A stretch of 64,000 nucleotides of DNA from Sinonovacula constricta (GCA_007844125.1 CM017568.1:8117573-8181572), one strand, 5' to 3'; counted from the first letter of the stretch, positions 10,330 through 22,125 are shown. A program made the numbers and translations. Notes: generated by a model not told the origin, from the letters alone.

Positions 10330-13300
10330 AATGCTAAAATCTAAGAAATAATATCTTGGTAGAACCACCTGATCGTTGCAGGTTAGCCTGGCGACCCATA
10401 CGAACGTTTAAGTCGCGACTAAGTCATTTGTCTGTAGTCCTCCACCGTAAATAACGGCGAAGTCACCAATACATGTATGGCCATAATTGTGCCGTGTTGA
10501 TGCGCTGTGTCTGCGTAACCAAACCAAGTTTACATGGGTTGACCTTGACTTCATAATGACACACAATGACACGTAGTTGATCTAGATAAGCAATTATAAT
10601 ATTAATCATACAAGTTTTGTGTGTGTGTGTAAATGAAAGCTAACATTACCATTCGGAAAAAAAAACACAATGATAAATTGGTCCATTCATCATTTCAGAT
10701 AGTGTGAATTTAGGGACAAACATTGTATAGTCAGTAGTTTAATGGCATGATTCTAACTACCAATATCGTTTTAAAATGAGTAGGATGAGGTAAGGACAAT
10801 GGAATATAGACGTTTAACCTCAAACTGCTTATGATGGCCAGTCATAGTGACTACTTAAATAAAGTTTTGTGTGTGTGTGACACGTCAGCTATCCCACAAT
10901 TCAGGACCCAATCGAATAGTTTTTAGCAATGCATATAAAATTAAGCATATCTTATTTGAATTTTTACTTCTGTCTGAAATTGTTGGTTACCACTTTTGAA
11001 ACATCGTTTCAAACGTCATTTTCATGTAAATATACGGAACACTAATTATTTATAAGAATTGCTGTTCAACTATATAATTCAAACAAAGCTCGCATCTCAA
11101 ACATCTACAACATAAACATGTCTAACTTACATACTCTTTAACAATTGTGCAGATTACTTATTACTCGCGAATTATTTTCAACAGATTCCTTGCCAAACGA
11201 AACTTTATCTTTTATGTTCTTTTAAAAGAGATACATCGTTTGTTTTATGCGTTTTGTCGACATAAAATGCTACGATCCGTCGACAGATGAAAAGAATCTT
11301 AATTACCCGCGCTGGTTTCCTGATCGTGATCATTAGGCGCATGTTTGCACCACTCCTTTTATATTTTTAAAGCACCAGCGTGACTAAGATTGCACTAATT
11401 ATACCCCCATCCATTTTCAAATTATAAGTTCACAGATGTTAGAGAAAAAATAATTTTGTTTCGACTTGTACTTATTTAGAATTGAAATACACCTTTATCG
11501 AATAGCATAGCCTTCAATCACTAATCCTGAAATATGAAGGTTACATATTTTATTCAAATTTTCTATGTAGACCTACTTACAAATAAAAGTGTTCAATATA
11601 TCCTCGATCGTATGGTGACGGAAACGGCAGTTATACTTATAAGTTTGAAACAAACTCAGAAAAATACAGAAAGATGGAAATATATCGCTATCTAAGAAGT
11701 GCAAAACACCTTAAAATAGTTAAATGCTAACACTGTGGTTATAAAAAGGACAATGCACGTAGGCTACATTGGACACAGGAGCTTAATTATATGATATACA
11801 TGTAACGCACGTTAAATGCTTGAGGTCAGATTTTGAATCGTGAATGATTCTTGTAATGACATTTTCTTTTTCTTTTAACGTTAAATAACTTTTCCCACCA
11901 TAGTTTATTCGCGAGACTTCCTCTTATTTAAATCCCCAATTATCGTTTTAGTGTACTTTACCCTCTACTGTGTGCTGCGTTACATAAATCAACCATAGGT
12001 AACTTTAACATCTTCTTGTTTTACAAAATCCCGCATAATGCGGCCGAGGATAAAGAACACCGGCTGTGAATTAATTATAAGCTCTTCGTAAATTTGAAGG
12101 CGGAAATAGAAAACTACAAAACTGTAACACAGGTATGACCACAAATAAAATTAATTGTACGACAATAGAGAGGTATAGCAATATGTAACGTCTCAGTATT
12201 TTAATTTTATTTCAAGTTTTGTTTTGTTTTTGTATTGCAATAACACGTTCACTGTATATTACAAATGTTAACACCTATGTCTTGAGCATCATCAACTGTG
12301 AATCATTAATGGCGTAATATTAACATGTAATGTGAGCAGAAAAGGTAAGAGTGATGTTGTTGTTGATGGTGCAGCTGATGCCAGTGTTTCTATTTCTTCT
12401 TCTACAGCTATGCTACTTTTGTTTATGTTTTGTAAATGTATGTTAATTTCATATGTATGTAAATTTTCGGCTTCTTTTGTCACCAATGGTGATGAGGCTA
12501 CTGTTATTGATGCTGCAACTGGCTAATCTTAATTCGTTTTACCTCCACCACCACAACAACAACAGAAACAACCTAAAAAACCGCAACAAAACAACAACTT
12601 AATTATTTTAATTTGAATGAATGTCACGTTTAAGTGACAACGTCAACAAACGGCGAAAATTGGCTCGATGTATGTATGACGTAACGTTACGGTAATATGT
12701 GCCATAAATATCACTTGACAAACATACAAGATGTTTGTATTTGTTAACACGTATGGGTTTTATGATAGAAAATTGGATGGAAATACTAGGTACAAAGTAA
12801 TAAACAAATTTACCCACGTATTTTATCTTTCACCATATATACAAAGTTGGAGTCTAAAATGTCGCTAATATTTAACTGCCATTTTACGAAAACAATTATC
12901 TACAAAGATAAGAAAAGGGTATTTAAATCAACAAAACATAAAAATTTATGCAAATTCCTTTAAACATATGAAAATGAAAATATATTAAAAATCACAGTTA
13001 AATTTTGAAGAATACAAAACAATCCAACACCATTTCATTGTCTTACTTCAGGTTTGCGGTTTTATACATTTAATTGTCATCTTTGATTTGTTTTTTGTTA
13101 CTTTTCTACAAATGTCTTTATAAAATTCCTACGAAATTACACCATTGGGACGTCTCGCTGCATGCGCTTCGGTGTCTCTTCTGCCCATTGCAGCACAAAC
13201 ACAGATATGACAAAAATAGTTTTAATTCTTAACCAATTAATTAGAGCAACAAGCAATAAAACAATTTCTCGAATATTTTAATAAAATGCGAACAACCGCG

Positions 13301-13330
13301 TATAAACGACCATTGAAAGTATTTATTGAC
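10330..13330. other. no gene seen
   Basis: AT-rich sequence. Two similar short (GT)n tracts sit at about 10617-10631 and 10866-10880. A GTTGATG / CTTCT-rich stretch at 12350-12540 is stop-poor on both strands and looks like degenerate triplet repeat, not an exon. Confidence 0.45.
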
Positions 13331-13344
13331 CAATTACCATTTGT

Positions 13345-13440
13345 ACGAGCCGCAAGTAAGGTGGGAAGCTGGTCAGATAAAAGGTGACAGTTGTGTGTCA
13401 GATTTGTCGGTTTCGATCCCGATATTGTCATTTGGTGCGG
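13345..13440 (+). mobile_element. degenerate tRNA-derived SINE head
   Basis: GGTTTCGATCCC (13409-13420) matches a pol III B box, preceded some 35-40 bp upstream by an A-box-like AGCTGGTCAG. The intervening GTGTGTCAGATTTGTCGG resembles a tRNA anticodon and variable region. It is too diverged to be a functional tRNA. Confidence 0.35.
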
Positions 13441-13459
13441 TGGTCCGACTTTAAATAGG

Positions 13460-14425
13460 TTAATTCAGGGTTCAAACAAATTCATAACAACTATTGTAGA
13501 TTTTATCGATAGAGAAGGTATTAATGGTGTATGAAAATCTTCGTTAGGCATCGATTGTTGTTAGTTATATTGTGTTTTATGCAACCTAATCCTGAAAGTT
13601 ACCATTGAAGGTTAAGAGAATGGTGTAGATATGGACAATAACAGCACATTTAATGATTGTCCGTTATCATTACAAGAGGAACATAATAAACTGTGTTAAG
13701 ACTGGACTTTGGTTACACTATTTTGAGAGGTAGAATGGTTTTAAGTCTAGTCATTTTGTCATCTATGTCGTGAGCGTGTCCAAATAAAACAAGGAATATA
13801 TAATCTCTATCTTTATGAGGAGATAGTATTGTATTTCTGTCTATGTACATGTGTAATGTTTCTCTGTGTTCCGAGATGCCTCCCAAGTTGATGTTCGGCT
13901 CCTTTACTCAACCACGCGTTATATGACCTAGTTTACGACAATCAACATCGCCATTGTCGTAAAGATGGCAACAAATTGTCTTCGTATTGTTATTGGGTAA
14001 CGCTGACTCACGCCACACATTGTTAAAAGCAAAGCCTGGCTTGGAATGAAAAAGTTTTCATATAATTTTATAAAAAGAATTGCCAGGCTCAATTACCTAT
14101 GATCAAATTACAAATTGTTAAAATTGAAAATAACTTACCATAACATTTAATATCAAGTATCAAATGACCATGTTTATCAAACATTTCTAACATAGCTAAA
14201 ATGTTTAAAGAAACATAAATTATGTAGTAGGAGAATTATCAAAATCAATACAAATTCGTTTAAAAAAAAACTAACGAAAAAAACCCCACTGTCTTTCTAC
14301 AAAATAAGATCTTTAAAATGTTATCTAAGTATTTGGAGGAAAATGATGAAAGATCTTTAATTAAGCCGAAGTAGTCAACCCAATCAAGTCTATACAAAAC
14401 GCCTCAGCGTACTTTGTAGACAATA
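13460..14425. other. no gene seen
   Basis: Unique AT-rich sequence. An 8-bp inverted pair AGCCTGGC/GCCAGGCT lies around 14033-14090 but is too short to interpret. Confidence 0.4.
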
Positions 14426-14476
14426 AAAAAATATTTTTGAGGTCACATGGCGCAATCAAATCAGTATACGTAAAAC

Positions 14477-14477
<1 letters not shown>

Positions 14478-14523
<46 letters not shown>
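14478..14523 (+). repeat. 46-nt poly(A) tract
   Basis: An uninterrupted run of about 46 A follows, some 50 bp earlier, an AATAAA hexamer (about 14424). This fits the 3' end of a retroposed transcript on the + strand, but I see neither a parent coding sequence nor flanking direct repeats. It could equally be an expanded mononucleotide run. Confidence 0.6.
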
Positions 14524-14525
<2 letters not shown>

Positions 14526-14529
14526 AAAT

Positions 14530-15210
14530 TATTAAATTATTAGATAAGCTTTTTGCAATAAAATCAAGAAGTAGAAGCTATTTTTGGTAAAACAGTTCGT
14601 TACATCTCTTCCCCTTCACCTAACTAAATCCATTGTTGTTTCGTAGCAATGTCCGAGGCGTTTCGATCGATGATACGGGTGTACGTCATAACCTCGACGT
14701 ATTCCATAATTCGTCACAATATCGCTATATTATATGGTCTGCTTCGCTTCTACAATGTCAACACATTTCATTTGTTGATACAACAAATTGCAAATACTGT
14801 TTCTGCTTACAGTATATAGCTCCTAGCTTATTTGTGCCGCGCCCCTTTACAATGTATAAACATCCATACTGCGCTAACACTCGCAAAAAACGTTTACATG
14901 TTTAGAACAGTCTACATGTACTTGTTTTCCAAGTTATTGACACATTGTATCGGCGTAACCCACTAAAGTCTCCTCATTGGATGCTGTCAACCATATATGA
15001 ATAACGAGGTTTTCAGCAATAACTACGCTTATGTTGAGTACTATTTTTATACATTTTAATGGAGTTTAGTAATATATAATGTATTATGTATATTGTATTT
15101 CTTACCGTACCACATGGAAAGGAATACCTTACCGGCATTTTTGAGGGATCAATCTTGTATATAAGACGCAGTAACCTTATCGTTGTCAGCAATCAGTATA
15201 CTAACCAGTA
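14530..15210. other. no gene seen
   Basis: Unique AT-rich sequence. A 90-codon ORF at 14633-14905 lacks any recognisable domain, signal peptide or flanking splice signal. Confidence 0.4.
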
Positions 15211-15342
15211 ACCTTTTAATAAGATGGACAGTTTTGTTGGTAACAATAAAAGGATTAATCCTTACATTTCCCCCAGTATTAGAAGTGATATAAACAAAGA
15301 CCATATATTTCAACCCATACACATATCTTGGAATAACATGTT

Positions 15343-15826
15343 TAATTTTGTGAGCAACTGGAACGTTTCAACCGATACATCTATCACTGAATAAGGTGCG
15401 CAGTTTCGTGAGCAAATGGAACGTTTCAACCGATACATCTATCAATGAAAAAGATGCGCAGTTTCGTGAGCAAATGAAACGTTTCAACCGATACATCTAT
15501 CACTGAATAAGGTGCACAGTTTCGTGAGCAAATGGAACGTTTCAACCGATACACCTATCACTGAATAAGGTGCGCAGTTTCGTGAGCAAATGGAACGTTT
15601 CAACCGATACATCTATCACTGAAAAAGGTGCGCAGTTTCGTGAGCAAATGGAACGTTTCAACAGATACATCTATCACTGAATAAGGTGCACAGTTTTGTG
15701 AGCAAATGGAACGTTTCAACCGATACATCTATCACTGAATAAGGTGCTAAGGTGCACAGTTTCGTGAGCAAATGGAACGTTTCAACCGATACATCTATCA
15801 CTGAATAAGGTGCACAGTTTTGTAAA
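15343..15826. repeat. 58-bp tandem array, about 8 homogeneous copies
   Basis: The unit contains GTTTCGTGAGCAAATGGAAC, then GTTTCAACCGATACATCTAT, then CACTGAATAAGGTGC. Copies are nearly identical and 58 bp apart, apart from one with an 8-bp insertion (AAGGTGCT, near 15745). Differences are single changes such as GCGC/GCAC and TTCG/TTTG. Because 58 is not a multiple of 3, coding is not the reason for homogeneity. Confidence 0.95.
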
Positions 15827-16265
15827 AATACAGAAAAGCCTCTACTAATCTGTCCCAAGATAACACGCGTAGTTTTGTACAAAACGGGGGAAGTTGCGAC
15901 AAGTACAGATATTCTAGGATTATGTACCTAGTTGTGTCAAATATATGAACGTTCAACCTATACATAATTCTCTGGATAAAATGCATAGTTTTGTAGCAAC
16001 CAGAATCAGTTTTATCCCTTCATTCCATTCCAGGAAAGTATACGTTGTTTTGTAAAATGTAAGGGGTAGTTTCAATCTAAATTATATCCCATTAAAACAG
16101 GCGTAGGTTTTAGAACATGAAAGCTCCAACACATACCTTTATCTCTACCTAGGATACTTCGTTGTGTGAATAACCAGACAAGGATCAAAATACACATTAA
16201 TCGCATGCTAAAATATGTAGTTTTGTAAACAGAAGTAGCTTCAGTCTATACATCTATCTTATAAT
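15827..16265. repeat. decayed right flank of the 58-bp array
   Basis: Phrases such as 'tagttttgta', 'aacgttcaacctatacat' and 'cagtctatacatctatct' recur at irregular spacing and align loosely with the homogeneous unit. A weaker left flank (about 15215-15342) contains 'gacagttttgttgg' and 'tttaattttgtgagc'. These look like old, diverged monomers. Confidence 0.5.
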
Positions 16266-16454
16266 TGTGAAAGAGATGCAGCCATTTACACACTTCATCT
16301 AGTAAACAACTATCGCTTCATCGCCCTGAACAACTGGAGCGGAAATATTTAATGTCACTGGGGCTTGCCTAAGAAAATCTTCGCCGCCCTCAACTCTATG
16401 TTAAAAATACAAGCATACATTTTACCTCTCATCCACCTTGTTACCTGTTTATCA

Positions 16455-16550
16455 GGCTATATGTAGTGTAGATCTAGATCAGACAATATCAGCCGAGAAG
16501 CTGTCTGGCAAGGATCTGCACTATTTGCTGCTAAGGCTCTTGCAATAGGT
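16455..16550 (+). mobile_element. hairpin-forming short interspersed repeat (copy 1)
   Basis: The left arm TAGTGTAGATCTAGATCAGA (from 16464) pairs imperfectly with the right arm TGTCTGGCAAGGATCTGCAC (from 16502). The right arm continues TATTTGCTGCTAAG and then TTGCAATAGG. Related copies occur at several other places in the window. The wording resembles abundant hairpin repeats I remember from venerid bivalves, which is recollection, not a search result. Confidence 0.6.
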
Positions 16551-17265
16551 TTTCATGTATTTGTTACAAAACTAAGAATTTATGAACGGTTGTTGTACAA
16601 TGTTAAGGGCAGCACAAGGTTTATACACCTGCTTGGTAAGAGCTTCTTAACAGACGCCCGCTAAGCAAATCTGGGGACAAATGGTATATGTTTGCAGGTA
16701 TTTGTCTAAGAAGAAAAATGACGACAAGGGACTTTGTCATTCCTCTTTAAAAGTTCCCGGAATATGGGACTTTAAGACATTTTTTTATGATATAAATTTT
16801 AAAGGTCGTTTCGACAGTTATTGTAGAAGTTTGATGAGTTAAATATGGACAACGATGAAATAACATTGCATTCATACGGCATCTTCGAATTCGGTATGCA
16901 GTAAAACTATGCATATAACAAATCGCAGACGGTCCGCTATATGCTATTTCACTTAATAAACTTATGAAAGAACACACCCCCTGCGTTATTTATCTATGAT
17001 CAATTAAGACACTTTTTAATTCTTTATTCATTCATTAATAAATATGTTTTTCGTTGCACAAGTAAAACACGAAGAACATACAATAAAACCAACAACAGTA
17101 GAGGAATTCGAACACAGATCACAACATAAAAGTAAAGTTACTTGAATGATTTTTAAACTATCAATGAGCTCTGACGCCTGAGTCAAAATATGGCATTGAT
17201 ACTTAAACTTATAAATGCATTTTATGGCCAGATCTAATGGGCTTTAAGGAACGCATATTCTAACG

Positions 17266-17604
17266 TTGAAATGCCATTCTAAAGAAATAATTAAAGCGAT
17301 TTTGCAGTTGCGTCAGGACGGGTCTCATTTACAGCCATACTTAAATATTTCACAACAAAAGTATTATGATAGTGAATATATTTGTAATTATGACATGTAT
17401 GCAGTTGACCTAGAAAAGTACATACTTTTTTTCGTCAAAAAGGGCATAAAAAGGCCTAGATTTGAACGCTCATTGTTATTTTTGGCTAATGAAGCTCATG
17501 TTTCCACAAAAGAAAAACACATTTATTTTTATTATAGTCACGATTTGCTCACATGTGCATTTTATATGGAATTTATAAGCCAAAATCTATATAGACCACA
17601 CTAA
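17266..17604 (+). CDS. 112-codon ORF, unproven
   Basis: The open stretch begins with TTG; the first ATG is residue 44 (17395), leaving about 69 codons. Composition is ordinary (charged, many Lys and Tyr, few Cys) with no signal peptide, membrane segment or motif I recognise. Codons look mixed instead of repetitive, which makes it slightly more gene-like than the surrounding ORFs. However, at this A+T content a few chance runs this long are expected in the window. No clear acceptor or donor marks it as an exon. Confidence 0.15.
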   Translation: MKCHSKEIIKAILQLRQDGSHLQPYLNISQQKYYDSEYICNYDMYAVDLEKYILFFVKKGIKRPRFERSLLFLANEAHVSTKEKHIYFYYSHDLLTCAFYMEFISQNLYRPH

Positions 17605-18046
17605 ACAGCCTTTAATTGAACATACTGCTTCATAATTTAAATTCCCGCAATATCCACGTGAAGCGCAATTAAAGAAAGTCATGAATCCGCCGATGACGTC
17701 ATTGAAGTATAAGTGGTTCCAAGCTGTCATGCTGCGTCTAGGCGTCCGGAAATCTCAACGTTTTAATCCGTGTAGCTAGACACTTGGTAATATCTATATA
17801 TAATGATTGACGTATGGAAATAAAGCGCCTAGAAAACATCATCATGCAGGCAGACGCTTGAAAAGGTATTATTAAATCACGGAGCGACGAAAACAAAAGC
17901 GCATAGAAAAACTATTCTTGAATATATAACTGGGGCTATTTTAAAGGGTTAGCTTATGATATAAAGATTAGGAATATTAATTCACTTCCTTAAAGTAATT
18001 AAGAAGACGGGGAATATTATTAGCAACAATATAGAGGTCTATCAAA

Positions 18047-18340
18047 ATGCCACAAAACTGTAATAAAGAGAAATGTTTCGGTTATTTTAGACTGATACGA
18101 GACGTTTATTACATTGTCAGTTTAGCGTATTTTGAAACATTGGTAGTTTACGAAAAATGTTTTGCTTTCACTGGCCAATTGAAGAAAATTCTTTGCTCCA
18201 AAAACTTTGGAAATATTGATAATAATTTCGTAAAATGCCTGGTTATATACATTTTGTCCATATCAGTTATGTTCAATTATGTTCATGAATTAAACACGAA
18301 TTTGTTTAATTTTAAATTATTCAGTTTTAATTTTCACTAA
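18047..18340 (+). CDS. 97-codon ORF with a hydrophobic segment, unproven
   Basis: It begins at an ATG in acceptable context (CAAAATGC) and ends with TAA. The N-terminal half has four Cys and several aromatics. Residues about 66-81 (CLVIYILSISVMFNYV) could be a membrane helix, and the C-terminus is Asn/Phe-rich, as AT-rich non-coding sequence tends to translate. No family is recognised. It may be chance. Confidence 0.15.
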   Translation: MPQNCNKEKCFGYFRLIRDVYYIVSLAYFETLVVYEKCFAFTGQLKKILCSKNFGNIDNNFVKCLVIYILSISVMFNYVHELNTNLFNFKLFSFNFH

Positions 18341-18602
18341 TTATTCCAGAATTGAAAACCAGAAGCAGGTTTTAACTTTAACGACACACATCTTTGGTTT
18401 TCACGCCCTAGATAACAAATATATCTGGGTTATACGATTTAGAAATAGCAACACAAACTAACAACTTTTGGAAAATGACGTAGTTGAATTTAATACACCA
18501 CGTGAAACAATAGGCAACCGCTTTCTAATGGTGATGCAAATTGTGATTTATGTCATGAATTCACCGATGCAGCGTTTCAAAGACCTTAATAACTCCTTCC
18601 CA

Positions 18603-18926
18603 TCAATATGACCCTTGGAACCGAGTCTTTCCATTAAAAATCCATTCTGATCTCGGACAACTAATATTTGTCGTTTCAAAATCCCCATGTATGCCGTATG
18701 TCCATAGCTGCAGTTTCTTATGTAATGCAGTTTTAATCTGCGTTAAATTAAAAATGAATGTAGACGATTCTGTGCCATGATCTGGCGTTATACTGCAGTA
18801 GTCAACAAAATAAACCGGTGAAAACCTGTTGCCGATATCCCTAGGTTTCAAGCAAATGTGATGCTTCATGTCGAAGAATATTAAAATTGGGAATTTTAAG
18901 TGGACGCATGTGTTCACAGAACGCAA
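18603..18926 (-). CDS. 107-codon ORF, possible exon, unproven
   Basis: The stop-free run on the minus strand actually begins near 18955, giving about 118 codons. The listed start is a TTG, and the first internal ATG is near residue 20. Codon use is varied and the translation has an even mix of charged, aromatic and Cys/Pro residues (for example DYCSITPDHGTESS and ISCPRSEWIFNGKTRF), so it reads more like protein than most ORFs here. I recognise no domain. The stop is TGA at 18603, with no polyadenylation signal found close behind it. Confidence 0.2.
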   Translation of the reverse strand: MRSVNTCVHLKFPILIFFDMKHHICLKPRDIGNRFSPVYFVDYCSITPDHGTESSTFIFNLTQIKTALHKKLQLWTYGIHGDFETTNISCPRSEWIFNGKTRFQGSY

Positions 18927-18969
18927 TGCGTTGTTTTTCCAAGATTTAAATACGTAAACGTTTTATGAT

Positions 18970-19970
18970 GAAATAAAGCTCGTCTTCCTTATGCCGCGTT
19001 TATGGTGTTTTGACGAAATACTTGAAACGTATTTCTAACTAACCTCTGATACTGCTAGTCCTGTACTGACTGAGCAGGCTGAGGCAGACAGTGTAGGTCG
19101 GGATCACATACACAGCATAATATGTGCTGAACACTTAAATTTTATTTGTGCACGGAGGTTCATTGGCAACCATCCACTATGCATTTTCAAGGGTTGTGAT
19201 GAATTTAAAACCAACACACAAAAAGTATCAATAACATTCCTGCGCATTGGATAAATTAACAAACACATTACATAATTTAGATTCCAACGCATTTAATAAC
19301 ATTAATACAGGTTAAGTGTTATTATTTCAAGTTAAAAATCTATTTTGTTTGCGTCAGATATAAAAGACAACAATCTCAATATTTTGAGTACAAACACTAT
19401 GTTATCAGCGCTAGATATGACAACATTTGTTTGTTTTGTCTTATTGGGGTTTCTGTTCTAACAACCATCTTTCAGTGGCCTAGAAACAACATTCTCTTGA
19501 AGTAGAAAGAATGTTGTCCTCGCAAAGATGGACTGCCAGTGACACCTGACAACGATCACAAAAGCTGAACATTCTTGGGACTACCATTAAAAGCAAAACA
19601 TGCTGTGTACATGCACGGGAGATACACCACTGCCATGGTGAAGGTAACTTGGTCACATTTGGACAATTGTGTATATTTTATTTAAAAAACATCGCAATTT
19701 TTGAACCACAGTGAAATGTTAGCTCTGAATAATCCATTAGATATTTTATAAGCCAAGTGTCCTTTAAAACATAATAATGAGAACCCAAAACTCCGTGAAT
19801 CATGCGTCTCTATGTAACATGTACCAACGCGCAAGTGGATATTCTAGGCCAAAACGGATTTAGGTGCCAGGTTGTGCCACATGGGCCCTAGATCCGTGCA
19901 AAGTCTCAGCTCCCTGGGACAAAAAAGGGGCCAAAATGGCGTAGATTTAGGCCTATGCGGAACCGATACA
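18970..19970. other. no gene seen
   Basis: Unique sequence with a weak hairpin-repeat-like segment at about 19055-19110 (GACAGTGTAGGTCGGGATCA). A GC-richer block at 19840-19990 begins to resemble the 62-bp satellite. Confidence 0.4.
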
Positions 19971-19971
19971 T

Positions 19972-22050
19972 GCGCCTCTGTGTGTAATGTTCTTACGTGA
20001 AACTGTTACCTAGTCGCCTATTGCGGTAATCCAGTGGCTTTATGTGGCATAGGTCTACGCGGAACTGTTGCCTACTCGCCTGTAGCGGTTATACTGTGGC
20101 TGTATGTGGCATGTACCTACACCAAACTGTTACCTAGTAGCTTATAGCGGTAGAACCTGTGGCTGTATGTGGCATGTACCTACACCAAACTGTTACCTAG
20201 TCGCCTATAGCGGTAGAACCTTTGGCTGTATGTGGCATGTACCTACGCCAAACTGTTACCTAGTCGCCTATTGCGGTAAACCTGTGGCTGTATGTGGCAT
20301 GTACCTACGCCAAACTGTTACCTAGTCGCCTGTAGCGGTAAACCTGTGGCTGTATGTGGCATGTACCTACACCAAACTGTTACCTAGTAGCTTATAGCGG
20401 TAGAACCTGTGGCTGTATGTGGCATGTACCTACACCAAACTGTTACCTAGTCGCCTATAGCGGTAGAACCTTTGGCTGTATGTGGCATGTACCTACGCCA
20501 AACTGTTACCTAGTCGCCTGTAGCGGTAAACCTGTGGCTGTATGTGGCATGTACCTACGCCAAACTGTTACCTAGTAGCCTATAGCGGTAGAATCTTTGG
20601 CTGTATGTGGCATGTACCTACTCCAAACTGTTACCCAGTAGCCTATAGCGGTAGAATCTTTGGCAGTATGTGGCATGTACCTACACCAAAACTGTTACCT
20701 AGTAGCCTATAGCGGTAGAACCTGTGGCTGTATGTGGCATGTACCTACGCCAAACTGTTACCTAGTCGCCTGTAGCGGTAAACCTGTGGCTGTATGTGAC
20801 ATGTACCTACACCAAACTGTTACCTAGTCGCCTGTAGCGGTAAACCTGTGGCTGTATGTGGCATGTACCTACACCAAACTGTTACCTAGTCGCCTGTAGC
20901 GGTAGAACCTGTGGCTGTATGTGGCATGTACCTACACCAAACTGTTACCTAGTAGCCTATAGCGGTAGAACCTGTGGCTGTATGTGACATGTACCTACGC
21001 CAAACTGTTACCTAGTCGCCTGTAGCGGTAAACCTGTGGCTGTATGTGGCATGTACCTACGCCAAACTGTTACCTACTCGCATATAGCGGTGATCTTGTG
21101 GCTGTATGTGGCATGTACCTACGCCAAACTGTGTAATGGACTTTTGTGAAAATGTTACCTAGTCGCCTGTAGCGTTGATCCTGTGTCACTATGTGCAATG
21201 TACTTTCGTAAAAATGTTACCTAGTCGCCTGTAGCGGTGATCCTGTGTCACTGTGTGTAATGTACTTACGTGTAAATTTTACTTAGTCGCCTGAAGCGGC
21301 GATCCTGTGTCTCTTTGTGTAATGTGTTTACGTGACCTTGTTACCTAGTCGCCTGTAACGGTGATCCTGTATCACTGTGTGTAATGTACTTACGTGTAAA
21401 TTTTACCTAGTCGCCTGAAGCGGCGATCCTGTGTCTCTTTGTGTAATGTGTTTACGTGACCTTGTTACCTAGTCGCCTGTAACGGTGATCCTGTATCACT
21501 GTGTGTAATGTACTTACGTGTAAATTTTACCTAGTCGCCTGAAGCGGCGATCCTGTGTCTCTTTGTGTAATGTGTTTACGTGACCTTGTTACCTAGTCGC
21601 CTGTAACGGTGATCCTGTATCACTGTGTGTAATGTACTTACGTGTAAATTTTACCTAGTCGCCTGTAGCGGTGATCCCGTGTCTCTGTGTGTAATGTACT
21701 TACGTGAAACTGTTGCCTAGTCGCCTGTAACCGTGATCCTGTGTCACAGTGTGTAAGGTACTTACGTGAAAATGTTACCTAGTCGCCTGTAGAGGAGATC
21801 CTGTGTCACAGTGTGTAATGTACTTTCGTGAAAATGTTACCTAGTCGCCTGTAGCGGTGATCCTGTGTCACTGTGTGCAATGTACTTTCGTAAAAATGTT
21901 ACCTAGTCGCCTGTAGCGGTGATCCTGTGTCACAGTGTGTAAGGTACTTACGTGAAAATGTTACTAAGTCGCCTTTAGCAGTGATCCCGTGTCTCTTTGT
22001 GTTATGTACTTATGTGCGTTCTTACCTAGTCGCCTGTAGACTTTAGCACC
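19972..22050. repeat. 62-bp satellite array, about 33 copies, two subfamilies
   Basis: Every unit carries the core TTACCTAGTCGCCTGTAGCG. Subfamily A (about 20040-21130) has GGCTGTATGTGGCATGTACC next to the core. Subfamily B (about 21130-22040) has GTGTGTAATGTACTTACGTG. Unit length alternates between 62 and 63 bp (GGTAAAC against GGTAGAAC). Within A, a block of about 250 bp (four units) recurs: landmarks at 20104 and 20354 are followed by nearly the same sequence. The ORFs of 73 codons in A are products of 63-bp units and not genes. Confidence 0.97.
21301..21660. repeat. 124-bp higher-order repeat inside the satellite
   Basis: Dimers of two distinguishable B monomers (one with CTCTTTGTGTAATGTGTTTA, one with ATCACTGTGTGTAATGTACT) repeat three times almost without change, at 124-bp spacing (landmarks 21301, 21425, 21549). 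Confidence 0.9.
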
Positions 22051-22125
22051 TTTATGCTTGGCATTGAACCCTTGATCTCTCAGCAGTACCAATGACCAAC
22101 GCTGCCAGAACAGGTGGGTTATTTT
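22045..22125 (-). mobile_element. tRNA-like (SINE-type) module at the satellite boundary
   Basis: On the minus strand CAGCGTTGGTCATTGG (A-box-like) precedes GGTTCAATGCC (B-box-like, + coordinates 22060-22070) by about 25 bp. Reading on, the minus strand enters CTACAGGCGACTAGGTAA, which is the reverse complement of the satellite core. The tRNA-like part therefore sits directly against the last satellite monomer. Confidence 0.4.

Noticed and set aside
20104..20575. Two identical 73-codon ORFs repeating MWHVPTPNCYLVAYSGRT
   Set aside because: They come from 63-bp satellite monomers and end where a 62-bp monomer shifts the frame; no gene context.
15343..22050. Possible CRISPR-like regular repeats
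   Set aside because: The arrays are head-to-tail satellites with no unique spacers, in a eukaryotic context.
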